Below are positions 1 through 5,409 of a stretch of DNA of 8,373 bases, in pieces (the first letter of the stretch is position 1; the number at the start of each line of letters is the position of its first letter). A program made the position numbers and the translations under genes. The stretch comes from Thermoproteota archaeon (lineage in GTDB: Archaea > Thermoproteota > Methanomethylicia > Culexarchaeales > Culexmicrobiaceae): assembly GCA_003650625.1 (NCBI GenBank), contig QMQW01000015.1:1-8373 (forward strand), given 5' to 3'. The notes beneath the pieces are model-generated. The model was not told where the DNA came from and made no database searches. It was given only the letters and a program-made list of their open reading frames with translations.

Positions 1-69
1 GATATGATAGCTAAGCGTAAACTTAGAGCTGTAAGGGACGTAACGTGGAGTCTTGGCTTAAGAGGCTAA
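1..69 (+). CDS. 3' end of a rightward gene (partial)
   Basis: Frame 1 is open from the first base to a TAA at 67-69, giving 22 residues that begin DMIAKRKLRAV and end SLGLRG. The other two forward frames hit stops within 12 bases. The fragment is basic (several Lys and Arg) and could be the tail of a nucleic-acid-binding or virion protein, but it is far too short to assign. It converges on the leftward gene whose stop lies at 107-109, leaving a 37-base gap. The stretch is short enough that an open frame could be chance, so confidence is moderate. Confidence 0.55.
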   Translation, partial: DMIAKRKLRAVRDVTWSLGLRG

Positions 70-82
70 AAAGAAAAAAATG
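66..82 (-). terminator. T-tract terminator for the leftward 271-residue gene
   Basis: Read on the minus strand this is CATTTTTTTCTTTTTA, two runs of T starting about 25 bases past the stop of the leftward gene. Archaeal RNA polymerase terminates at such U-rich stretches without needing a hairpin. It lies in the gap between two convergent genes, as expected. No comparable T tract serves the rightward partial gene. Confidence 0.6.
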
Positions 83-106
83 AAATGAGATTAAAATGTT
101 GGAGTT

Positions 107-922
107 TTATGCTACTGTTTCAGCTCTGGCTTTGACTTTCACTTTTTCTGCTGTGGCGTCGAAGTAGATGTGCACGAAGGTGCCAGTCCATGAAGCTGGA
201 TCTTTATAGTCCCCGTCAGTTATTAGCCCGCCTTCAACATAATTAGTCGTATCCATGAAGCTGTTTAGGATCTTCTCAAGGTTCTGGTTAACTTCACGTA
301 TAATGTCGTCTCTTAGTGATGCAAGCCCACCCTCGTGGGCGAAGTAAGCCATAGTTACTCCGTAAACGCCTTCAGATATGATCATTGGTCTTATAGTGTT
401 AACGAAAGCGTCAAGCACAACCTTGACTGGTTGTCCAGTCAAGCTCTCATTAGCACCAATATATCTCGGGGCCCTTAAATCGCCAGTTAACAGCAAAATA
501 GCTTTTGGTAATGGGCCCCAATACATGTCTGGCTTTGAACCGACTGCTGACAACACATATCTTGCTAGCTGATACTTGCTCTTCTTTGAAGTCACTCTAT
601 CAGCAAAGTATGGAGAGTCGCCATCAAATGCATTTTTAATGCCTTCATTCCACGCTGAGTATGCTCTCGCTAATTTGACTCGCTGCTTCATCTTTATTAC
701 ATCTGCTCTCCTGAAGTTGGGGTTAACAAACGTCTCGTAAACATCGCTTGAAGCGTCAGCAAGGAAGTTCTTGAATGCCGTGTCAGAAGGTATCTTCTGA
801 AGCAAGTTGTTGTAGATCCTTGCTTGAGCATTCTTTAAGGTCGTCTCCCATTCATCAATTATGTGTGCTGGGACCTCTGCAGGGATTTCGCAAACACCCT
901 CATAAACTAATACCTCAGCCAT
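107..922 (-). CDS. Unrecognised 271-residue soluble protein; candidate virion protein
   Basis: I do not recognise a family. The ATG at 922 is preceded on the minus strand by GGTGATC (925-931), a full match to the archaeal 16S 3' end, with about 3 bases of spacing, which fixes the start. There is no signal peptide and no membrane segment. The protein reads as a mostly helical N-terminal two-thirds (residues about 20-215; e.g. DEWETTLKNAQARIYNNLL, REVNQNLEKILNSFM) and a short beta-rich C-terminus (TFVHIYFDATAEKVKVKARA). It has one Cys and no catalytic motif I can name. It is the only long leftward gene, transcribed alone from its own promoter to its own T-tract terminator, beside the structural genes. 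That isolation suits a highly expressed protein such as a capsid or nucleoprotein, but this is inference from context only. Confidence 0.85.
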   Translation of the reverse strand: MAEVLVYEGVCEIPAEVPAHIIDEWETTLKNAQARIYNNLLQKIPSDTAFKNFLADASSDVYETFVNPNFRRADVIKMKQRVKLARAYSAWNEGIKNAFDGDSPYFADRVTSKKSKYQLARYVLSAVGSKPDMYWGPLPKAILLLTGDLRAPRYIGANESLTGQPVKVVLDAFVNTIRPMIISEGVYGVTMAYFAHEGGLASLRDDIIREVNQNLEKILNSFMDTTNYVEGGLITDGDYKDPASWTGTFVHIYFDATAEKVKVKARAETVA

Positions 923-924
923 AA

Positions 925-961
925 GATCACCACGCTTAGCAAACGCTTAAATAGCATAAAG
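925..961 (-). promoter_or_regulatory. Leftward promoter and ribosome site
   Basis: On the minus strand the order is CTTTATGCTATTTAAGC (945-961), then about 14 bases, then GTGGTGATCTT before the ATG. The TATA-like core would put the transcript start near 930-933, giving a short leader that just contains the ribosome site GGTGATC. The same A/T core, read on the plus strand, serves the rightward RHH gene, so the two promoters overlap physically. Confidence 0.5.
946..953 (+). promoter_or_regulatory. TATA box for the rightward RHH/structural block
   Basis: CTTAAATA lies with its centre about 26 bases before the ATG at 975. That spacing puts the transcript start at or next to the start codon, and no GGTGA ribosome site precedes the ATG, so the first message is probably leaderless. 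The downstream genes in the block use ribosome sites, as is usual for internal cistrons in archaea. Confidence 0.6.
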
Positions 962-974
962 AGCTTTGTGTCAC

Positions 975-1238
975 ATGATGCCTAAGAAATGGATTTCAGT
1001 TCGACTAGACGAAGAACTGCTTGGCAGAATAGAAGACTTAAGAGCTGAGATGGGTTTAACGAGGACTTCAATGATTGAGCTTCTCTTGTCGTTAGGCCTT
1101 AGGGTTGCTGTGGAGGTAAGGAATAAATGCGAAGAGCTTGCAGTCATAATTAGTAACCTCATGCGTTATGGTGATATAAATGAACTCCTCAATCTCCCTG
1201 ACAACACAGAAAATCAACGAGATATTAACGAAGCTTAA
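975..1238 (+). CDS. RHH (CopG/MetJ-type) DNA-binding protein
   Basis: An 87-residue protein with a ribbon-helix-helix domain near the N-terminus: strand KWISVRL (about residues 4-10), helix A DEELLGRIEDLRAEMG, turn LTRTS, helix B MIELLLSLGLRVAVEV. RHH proteins dimerise, insert the paired strand into the DNA major groove, and usually repress their own promoter. The rest (about residues 45-87) is a helical, polar tail. I chose ATG 975 (or 978) over the in-frame TTG at 966 because the TATA box spacing predicts a leaderless start there. It is the first gene of the structural block and faces the leftward 271-residue gene, so it could control both directions of the shared promoter. The 3' end contains the start of the next gene. 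Its target is inferred. Confidence 0.85.
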   Translation: MMPKKWISVRLDEELLGRIEDLRAEMGLTRTSMIELLLSLGLRVAVEVRNKCEELAVIISNLMRYGDINELLNLPDNTENQRDINEA

Positions 1239-1356
1239 AGATGCAAACAATCCCGATTTGACTTTAGCAACAATACTTGGTCTCGTTAAAGTGCTAGGCG
1301 ATTTGGAGCGGTTATACGAAAAGCAGATAGCCGAAAAGATGAAGGCTTCAAGGTGA
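1180..1356 (+). CDS. Nested 58-residue helical protein, function unknown
   Basis: This short gene begins inside the RHH gene, overlapping its last 59 bases in another frame, and runs MNSSISLTTQ...AEKMKASR to the TGA at 1354-1356. A ribosome site GGTGAT at 1170-1175 sits 4 bases before the ATG, the same arrangement used through the window, which is the main reason to call it real. It fills the otherwise empty gap between the RHH gene and the next gene, whose own ribosome site overlaps its stop codon. The peptide is predicted to be two amphipathic helices (TTQKINEILTKLKD and TLATILGLVKVLGDLERLYEKQIAEKM), without Cys or membrane segments. Such a form fits a small dimerising or partner-binding protein. 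I recognise no family. Confidence 0.72.
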   Translation: MNSSISLTTQKINEILTKLKDANNPDLTLATILGLVKVLGDLERLYEKQIAEKMKASR

Positions 1357-1361
1357 TAATG

Positions 1362-1556
1362 ATGGATAACGTCTTAATTGCTGTTTTGAGCACTCAAACC
1401 GCCTTAATAATCTTCATGCTTGAGCGAATTTTCGCAGTTAAGAGGTGCATTCATAACAATTCCGTCAGGGTCGCTAGGATCGAGGAGAGGCTTGAGGTGA
1501 TGATAAACAATATTTGTGTGCGTGATAGGGTTTTGGGGGGTGAATTAGATGAGTGA
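1362..1556 (+). CDS. Small membrane-anchored coiled-coil protein
   Basis: A 64-residue protein: MDN followed by a hydrophobic segment (VLIAVLSTQTALIIFMLERIFAV, about residues 4-26), then a charged helical part (KRCIHNNSVRVARIEERLEVMI). This is one membrane helix with a short cytoplasmic or virion-internal coiled coil. In-frame starts also exist at GTG 1353 and ATG 1359; I prefer ATG 1362 because GGTGAT (1352-1357) then has the 4-base spacing used by other genes here. Its end overlaps the start of the tail-type gene (ATG at 1549, stop at 1554-1556), so the two are translationally coupled. Position just before the tail genes is reminiscent of holin or virion membrane proteins, but no family is recognised. 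Two Cys residues lie in the tail. Confidence 0.75.
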   Translation: MDNVLIAVLSTQTALIIFMLERIFAVKRCIHNNSVRVARIEERLEVMINNICVRDRVLGGELDE

Positions 1557-2196
1557 AGAGTTGAGCCTTGAGGAGAAGAGGAGGTTGCTATCTGAAGCCC
1601 AAATGAGTAGGAATCTGGGCTCCCACTACCAGCAACTGCTGGATGTACTTGCGGCATTGCTAAAGCGCCGAGCCGAGGAGAACAACATGAGAAGAGAGCC
1701 CATGCAGATCAGAGACCGAATGATAGCTGTGGTGAGGACAAGAGATGGGAAGGTGAAGCTCGACGAGAACGGTCAACCAATGATAAGGGACACGGGGTGG
1801 AGCATCAACGGGATCACAAATGCGTGGCTTGCCAACATTGCGGGACTCCAACTGACGGATGTAGGTGGTGAATCGCTAGATTATATTGGAATCGGCACGG
1901 GGACAGATGCCTTCGACCCAACCCAGACAGACCTGATAAACCCCGTACTGAGGAAGGCAGCTGCGGGTAGCCGGGAAACTACTACGGTGACTAACGATAC
2001 AAGCGTTTTGACGGCGACTTTCTCTTCGGCGGACGGCTTAACGGGAACACATGCAATAACCGAGTCGGGAGCCTTCTCAGCCCTAACAGGCGGAATAATG
2101 GCGTGCCGCCAGGTGTTCTCGGCTCTCAACGTCAATTGGGATGCAGGGGACAGCCTACAGGTAACATGGAAGATACAGGTGAAGCAGGCGACGTAA
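1549..2196 (+). CDS. Tail/baseplate-type virion structural protein
   Basis: A 215-residue protein starting at ATG 1549, with GGTGA at 1539-1543. Residues 6-50 are a charged helix likely to form a coiled coil. Residues 110-215 carry a pattern I associate with phage tail or fibre-associated proteins: YIGIGTGTDAFDPTQTDL (112-129), a beta-rich middle with TSVLTATFSS, then ITESGAFSA (170-178), CRQVFSA (186-192) and DSLQVTWKIQV (201-211). In that group a 'GlGtGt...' strand, an 'E-x-G-x-F' strand and a final 'vtW.i' strand form a beta sandwich. There is no signal peptide, consistent with assembly inside the cell. It is followed 4 bases later by the fibre gene, and the two probably form one tail or spike complex. 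This gene is visibly more GC-rich than the small genes to its right. Assignment rests on motif memory, not a search. Confidence 0.75.
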   Translation: MSEELSLEEKRRLLSEAQMSRNLGSHYQQLLDVLAALLKRRAEENNMRREPMQIRDRMIAVVRTRDGKVKLDENGQPMIRDTGWSINGITNAWLANIAGLQLTDVGGESLDYIGIGTGTDAFDPTQTDLINPVLRKAAAGSRETTTVTNDTSVLTATFSSADGLTGTHAITESGAFSALTGGIMACRQVFSALNVNWDAGDSLQVTWKIQVKQAT

Positions 2197-2200
2197 AGCC

Positions 2201-3775
2201 ATGGCTCAGTGGCTATCAGGGTGGAGCTACAGGAAGTCACATGAGATAGTTGGCTCCACGGCTGGCGCCGTAACCGACTACCAGATACGGATCAAGGTTC
2301 ACTATGGCTCCGGAACCGATTCTGGGGAAGATGTATATTTAAACGGTAAGTGCAGGTCGGATTTCGGTGACATAAGGTTTACCGATAGCGACGGCGTTAC
2401 CGAACTCTCATACTGGATGGAAGAAAAGGTAGACGGCGACTATGCAATATTCTGGGTGAAAGTGCCATCAATACCAGCCAGCCCAGACACAGCGACAATC
2501 TACATTTACTATGGTAATCCAAGCGCTACGACCGCAAGCGATGGAGAAGCAACATTCGTACTGTTCGATCATTTTGATACCCTAGATACCACGAAATGGG
2601 ATACTCTTACCTTAAACGGAGGAACGGTAGGTGTTACGGGTAGTAAGTTGAAAATGACATCTGGTTCTACTGAGCATAATGGTGCAGGCGTGATCTCGAA
2701 ATCAGCATTACCTGACGCAGACTATGCGATAGAAGCATATATAATGCGTGAAACTGGGCGCAAAACTGGTGAGCTAGGTCTTCTTGTTGGATTAACGAGT
2801 AAAGCATACCGAGACACGACTTACTACGGAAACTACAGTTGTAGTTCGGATATTCACGCATGTGGTAAGGGAACTGTATATGAGTACACTTCCAAGGGAT
2901 GGCGGTTGAGAGCATGGTATTACGACCAAGTCGTTCATGGCTCTACGGCATTAGAAACCTGGGATGGAAAGTGGGTTAGGCTAACTGTTAAAGTTAAAAA
3001 TTCGGCTCGAATAACGTCCGCCAGATTCATCTACGGGTCTACAGACGTTACATTAACAACCTCCGCTGGCTCCGCTCAGATAACCCCGCTTTACGTGCAA
3101 ATATACTATGGTGAATATGGTAAATCAGGATACAGTAGCTACTGTGATTGGATTGCGGTTCGCAAATATGTTGAACCTGAGCCTAGTCATGGTGCTTGGG
3201 GAAGTCAGGAGAGCCAAATTTTCCTAACTGAGAGCTTAGGTTTAGCTGACTCTGTCGTGAAAGCTCCTTCGGCGGTTAAGGCTGAAGTTTTAGGTTTAGT
3301 TGATACGTATTCCCGAACTTGGACTATTCAACGAACCTACTCTGAAGTTTTAGGGCTGGCTGATGCGGTAACAGCCACAAGGCTACTGGTCAAGTCCCTA
3401 ACTGAGCTTTTAGGCTTATCAGATGTTATGATTAAAAGCCCTTCCGTAGTTAAATCTGAAAGTCTCGGTCTGTTAGACGTCTACTCAAGAACTTGGATTG
3501 CACATAAAACCTACAGCGAACTGCTGGGGCTTGCGGACTCTCTTCAAAAGAAGCTGGGCAAGGCGTTTCCCCCACGCATATCACGAAAGACGTTCGAGGA
3601 TCTGAGGATAGAGATGCGTAAGAGGCTTGCTAAAGTCGTAGCTGAAACGCTTACAAGCGAGGAAAGCTACGATAGACTGCAAGAATATCAGTCTAACGCT
3701 AGTAGCGGATTTAGGGATTTAAGAGCGATTCATGCTACTTATCTTGTCGAGAAGAGCCTGTTTAGTTTTGAGTAA
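2201..3775 (+). CDS. DUF2341/lectin-like receptor-binding fibre protein
   Basis: A 524-residue protein. Residues about 4-120 match DUF2341: SGWSYRKSHEI, DYQIRIKV, FGDIRFTDSDG, LSYWMEE, AIFWVKVPSI, TIYIYYGNPSA, then FDHFD. Residues about 123-335 look like a concanavalin-A/LamG-type beta sandwich ending in YCDWIAVRKYVEPEPSHGAWGSQES. Residues 343-447 are two copies of a 58-residue repeat built on E-x-LGL-x-D. Residues about 450-524 are charged and helical (ISRKTFEDLRIEMRKRLAKV). DUF2341 with a lectin fold is common in secreted archaeal surface proteins, but this one has no signal peptide or C-terminal anchor, which fits a virion fibre or spike binding host glycans. It begins 4 bases after the tail-type gene; its nearest GGTGA (2178-2182) is too far, so translation probably depends on coupling. 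Domain calls are strong; the role is inferred. Confidence 0.85.
   Translation: MAQWLSGWSYRKSHEIVGSTAGAVTDYQIRIKVHYGSGTDSGEDVYLNGKCRSDFGDIRFTDSDGVTELSYWMEEKVDGDYAIFWVKVPSIPASPDTATIYIYYGNPSATTASDGEATFVLFDHFDTLDTTKWDTLTLNGGTVGVTGSKLKMTSGSTEHNGAGVISKSALPDADYAIEAYIMRETGRKTGELGLLVGLTSKAYRDTTYYGNYSCSSDIHACGKGTVYEYTSKGWRLRAWYYDQVVHGSTALETWDGKWVRLTVKVKNSARITSARFIYGSTDVTLTTSAGSAQITPLYVQIYYGEYGKSGYSSYCDWIAVRKYVEPEPSHGAWGSQESQIFLTESLGLADSVVKAPSAVKAEVLGLVDTYSRTWTIQRTYSEVLGLADAVTATRLLVKSLTELLGLSDVMIKSPSVVKSESLGLLDVYSRTWIAHKTYSELLGLADSLQKKLGKAFPPRISRKTFEDLRIEMRKRLAKVVAETLTSEESYDRLQEYQSNASSGFRDLRAIHATYLVEKSLFSFE
3227..3556 (+). repeat. Tandem 58-codon repeat inside the fibre gene
   Basis: Unit 1 spans 3227-3400 (begins TESLGLADSVVKAPSAVKAE) and unit 2 starts at 3401 (begins TELLGLSDVMIKSPSVVKSE). 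By hand alignment 30 of 48 residues are identical up to the LGLAD near the end of unit 2. Each unit holds three E-x-LGL-x-D turns (e.g. SYSRTW follows the second). The nucleotide sequences have drifted, so the duplication is old and kept at the protein level. Likely a repeated beta or stalk module that sets fibre length. Confidence 0.85.
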
Positions 3776-3807
3776 CGCTTTTCTACTTGTAACACAATGT
3801 ATAACGT

Positions 3808-4005
3808 ATGAGAGACGAAATAATAACAGTCAGATTGACTAAAGCTGAGAAAGAAGAGCTTGACAAGGTGATTAGCGAATTAGGTATGACAAGAAGTAGC
3901 TTCATGCGTTTCCTTGTGAAAACAGTTCTCAGGGACATTGAAAGGCTAAAGAAGGTGATTCTGCTTGAGCAAGCTAAATGGATACTTCAAGAACAAGAAC
4001 TTTGA
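3808..4005 (+). CDS. Second RHH DNA-binding protein
   Basis: A 65-residue RHH protein: strand EIITVRL (residues 4-10), helix A TKAEKEELDKVISELG, turn MTRSS, helix B FMRFLVKTVLRDIERLKKV, then a short helical tail. It resembles the RHH protein at 975 in the strand and turn (VRL...ELGMTRSS against VRL...EMGLTRTS), so the two may be paralogues with related operators. The ATG has no GGTGA before it, and the 32-base gap from the fibre gene holds only a weak T-rich element (CGCTTTTCTAC, about 3778-3787), so it may be leaderless or coupled to the gene upstream. The next gene starts inside its 3' end. Confidence 0.82.
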   Translation: MRDEIITVRLTKAEKEELDKVISELGMTRSSFMRFLVKTVLRDIERLKKVILLEQAKWILQEQEL

Positions 4006-4180
4006 AGATGCCTTGCTGAAACAGCTTAAAGAGCTTTCAATGCATGCGAATACTGCGATTTTGCATCTACATAATTGCGAATATAACGATCTCTACTGTG
4101 AAATATTCATAATTGAAGCGATAGCGAGAAGCTTAAGAATACTCTTTGACGCTATAATAAGCAGAGAGATGAGAGAATGA
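3965..4180 (+). CDS. 71-residue helical protein with TTG start, function unknown
   Basis: The reading frame starts at TTG 3965 with GGTGAT at 3954-3959, a 5-base spacing that strongly supports this non-ATG start; the next in-frame ATG (4040) has no ribosome site. It overlaps the RHH gene by 41 bases. The product is almost wholly helical (FEDALLKQLKELSMHANTAIL and CEIFIIEAIARSLRILFDAIISREM), with two Cys (HNCEYNDLYC) in the central turn. No family is recognised. Placement right after an RHH gene, overlapping it and followed by a membrane protein, repeats the order seen at 975-1556. The stop overlaps the next start in an ATGA. Confidence 0.72.
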   Translation: MSKLNGYFKNKNFEDALLKQLKELSMHANTAILHLHNCEYNDLYCEIFIIEAIARSLRILFDAIISREMRE

Positions 4181-4425
4181 GTGAAGCCAAGAACGAGAAG
4201 AAGAAAGGAAAAGTGTTGTTCAGACTCTTGAAGGGATTTGTCTATGGAAGCGTCATAGGGCTTTTCTCTGGCTCAGCATTGTATTTGCTCTGTGAAGCTG
4301 TCAATGCAATTGCTACTATTCCAGTAACGCCATCTGCAATATTCGGACTTATCTTTGGGGCTTCAGTTGTAGCAGGCGTGGCCCACGAATACAGCAAATG
4401 GCTAGAGCAACAAGGCGTCGAGTAG
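4177..4425 (+). CDS. Two-helix membrane protein, holin-like size
   Basis: An 82-residue protein: a basic N-terminus (residues 5-19, KNEKKKGKV), a membrane helix at about 20-39 (GFVYGSVIGLFSGSALYLLC), a short loop with IPVTPS, a second glycine-rich helix at about 52-69, and a polar tail. By the positive-inside rule both ends lie in the cytoplasm. The ATG overlaps the previous stop (ATGA at 4177-4180), so it is translated by coupling; no clear GGTGA precedes it. Its place at the end of the virion block suggests a holin, egress or virion membrane role, but small two-helix proteins are common in archaeal elements and none of these is proven. Confidence 0.75.
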   Translation: MSEAKNEKKKGKVLFRLLKGFVYGSVIGLFSGSALYLLCEAVNAIATIPVTPSAIFGLIFGASVVAGVAHEYSKWLEQQGVE

Positions 4426-4444
4426 GCCTGGACCTAAGCCACCC

Positions 4445-4479
4445 TCTTTTTTCTTATTTCTACCTTAATTTTTTATTTT
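4445..4479 (+). terminator. T-rich terminator ending the structural block
   Basis: About 20 bases after the stop at 4425 comes TCTTTTTTCTTATTTC followed by AATTTTTTATTTT. Such runs end transcription in archaea. It separates the structural block from the promoter at 4525. Confidence 0.7.
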
Positions 4480-4486
4480 ATAAGAG

Positions 4487-4515
4487 CGGTTTTTCGGGTT
4501 CTCCTTAAAAAACCG
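4487..4515. repeat. Inverted repeat CGGTTTTT / AAAAACCG
   Basis: Perfect 8-base arms at 4487-4494 and 4508-4515 around a 13-base loop, between the terminator and the next TATA box. It could be a back-up hairpin terminator for the upstream block, or a protein site just upstream of the promoter. Either reading is inference. Confidence 0.55.
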
Positions 4516-4524
4516 AACACAATG

Positions 4525-4561
4525 TTTAAATAGGGGTTAAACCCAGTTTTAACACGGTGAG
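4525..4561 (+). promoter_or_regulatory. Promoter and ribosome site of the nine-gene small-protein block
   Basis: TTTAAATA at 4525-4532 is a good archaeal TATA box. A start of transcription about 25 bases on (near 4553-4555) gives a short leader holding GGTGAG (4556-4561), 5 bases before ATG 4567. This is the only well-formed promoter found before the gene run that reaches 7142. Confidence 0.7.
4534..4553. promoter_or_regulatory. Candidate operator dyads between TATA box and start site
   Basis: Two overlapping dyads sit here: GGGTTAAACCC (4534-4544, 5-base arms about one base) and GTTAAA-CCCAGT-TTTAAC (4536-4553, 6-base arms). A protein bound here would cover the space between TATA box and transcript start. 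The RHH proteins in the window are the natural candidates. A/T-rich dyads arise by chance fairly often, so confidence is modest. Confidence 0.4.
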
Positions 4562-4566
4562 CGGGA

Positions 4567-4764
4567 ATGCCTCTTCCACCTGTAAGGTGCATGAAATGTG
4601 GAAGGGTAATAGGCTTCGGTAAGCCAATCTATTCTAGATATATAACATGCCCATACTGCTTTGCTATCCATTACTACAATGTCTTCACAGACACAATGGA
4701 ACTTGTGGAAGACTTTGAAGAACATCAAAGAAAGCTTCAAGAAGAATTAGAAAAGAGGCGATAA
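4567..4764 (+). CDS. Zinc-ribbon protein with C-terminal coiled coil
   Basis: A 65-residue protein whose CMKC (C8, C11) and CPYC (C28, C31) pairs form a four-Cys zinc ribbon with 16 residues between the knuckles. The C-terminal third (ELVEDFEEHQRKLQEELEKRR) is a highly charged helix that probably mediates dimerisation or partner binding. Zinc ribbons of this size in archaeal elements act as transcription factors or nucleic-acid-binding adaptors. The start has GGTGAG 5 bases upstream. It is the first gene after the main promoter, a usual place for an early regulator. Confidence 0.8.
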   Translation: MPLPPVRCMKCGRVIGFGKPIYSRYITCPYCFAIHYYNVFTDTMELVEDFEEHQRKLQEELEKRR

Positions 4765-4767
4765 ACA

Positions 4768-5184
4768 ATGAGGCAGAAGCGAAAACACGTAGCACTAGTA
4801 GAATCAGAATGGCAAAAACTTCAGAACTTCGCAGAGAAACAAGGGTTGCCAATGACTAAGACGATCAGCTTCTTAATTGACAATGCGGAGAAAATGCAAG
4901 ATGTAAGAAGAGCATTCTATGATAGCAGAGTTGACATTGCATTGTGGTATTGTGAAAAGCTTGCTTTCAGTATTCAAGCGTTAAAGATGAATAAGAGCAA
5001 AGAGCAATTGCAGAGAGTTCTAAAACTATTAGAGCAAGTTAGGAAGCGTTATCGCATAGACATTTCACTACTACACGATGTTGTCAATGCTTTTATGGCT
5101 GAGAATGCTAACATAGTTGTCTTAAATGAAGCCTTGAAGGAAACAATGAAGATGATACTAAGAAAGGTGATGCTCAATGAGTGA
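4768..5184 (+). CDS. RHH-like domain with helical C-terminus
   Basis: 138 residues. Residues about 6-45 (HVALVESEWQKLQNFAEKQG, then LPMTKTISFLIDNAEKMQ) read as strand-helix-turn-helix in the RHH manner, with the T-K-T-I-S turn typical of the group. Residues about 50-138 are helices rich in Lys, Glu and Leu, with one long run of hydrophobic residues near the end (NANIVVLNEALKETMKMIL). The start has GAGGCGAT 5 bases upstream, one mismatch from the usual GAGGTGAT. It begins 3 bases after the zinc-ribbon gene. The helical part may oligomerise or bind a partner. A DNA-binding role is likely but the RHH match is looser than at 975 and 3808. Confidence 0.75.
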   Translation: MRQKRKHVALVESEWQKLQNFAEKQGLPMTKTISFLIDNAEKMQDVRRAFYDSRVDIALWYCEKLAFSIQALKMNKSKEQLQRVLKLLEQVRKRYRIDISLLHDVVNAFMAENANIVVLNEALKETMKMILRKVMLNE

Positions 5185-5401
5185 AACCCGTTTTCTCATA
5201 GAGTACGATATCCCTATGGATAGGAGGTTTGCATTTTACAAAGCTCTTCAAAGACTTAAACAGAGGACTCAAAGGTTCTTTACTTCTACTGCTTCAGTTG
5301 TCATTTTAGATGATGAGGGGCTTGCATGGCAAGTGTATAAGCTTGCTAAGCGTTATGGAAAAGCAAATATTTGGAGAGCAACACGATTAAACGGGGGCTA
5401 G
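5177..5401 (+). CDS. Small ferredoxin-fold protein of Cas2-like topology
   Basis: 74 residues. The predicted order is strand RFLIEYDIP (5-13), helix MDRRFAFYKALQRLKQ, strand pair around FFTSTASVVILDDE, helix GLAWQVYKLAKRYGK, strand ANIWRATRL: beta-alpha-beta-beta-alpha-beta. The first strand ends in YDIP followed by D-R-R, as in Cas2, where the Asp at the end of strand 1 binds metal. Small proteins of this look (IEYDIP...SVVI...YG.A..WRA) are, as I recall, found as hypothetical genes in archaeal genomes and elements. No cas1, repeats or other CRISPR genes are present, so it is not evidence of CRISPR adaptation. A nuclease, RNA-binding or purely structural role is possible. GGTGAT (5166-5171) sits 5 bases before ATG 5177; it overlaps the preceding gene by 8 bases. 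Confidence 0.78.
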   Translation: MSETRFLIEYDIPMDRRFAFYKALQRLKQRTQRFFTSTASVVILDDEGLAWQVYKLAKRYGKANIWRATRLNGG

Positions 5402-5409
5402 GGTGCTCT

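Noticed and set aside
378..572. Plus-strand open frame opposite the 271-residue gene
   Set aside because: Lies wholly inside the leftward gene, no ribosome site, low-complexity peptide; a shadow frame.
1451..2240. Minus-strand frames opposite the tail-type gene
   Set aside because: They mirror a well-supported rightward gene, lack ribosome sites and give unconvincing proteins rich in Ser, Pro and Val.
2667..2915. Minus-strand open frame inside the fibre gene
   Set aside because: Opposite strand of a clear lectin-like domain; no promoter or ribosome site.
5177..5401. Evidence of a CRISPR-Cas adaptation module
   Set aside because: Only a Cas2-like topology; no cas1, cas4, spacer-repeat array or leader in the window.
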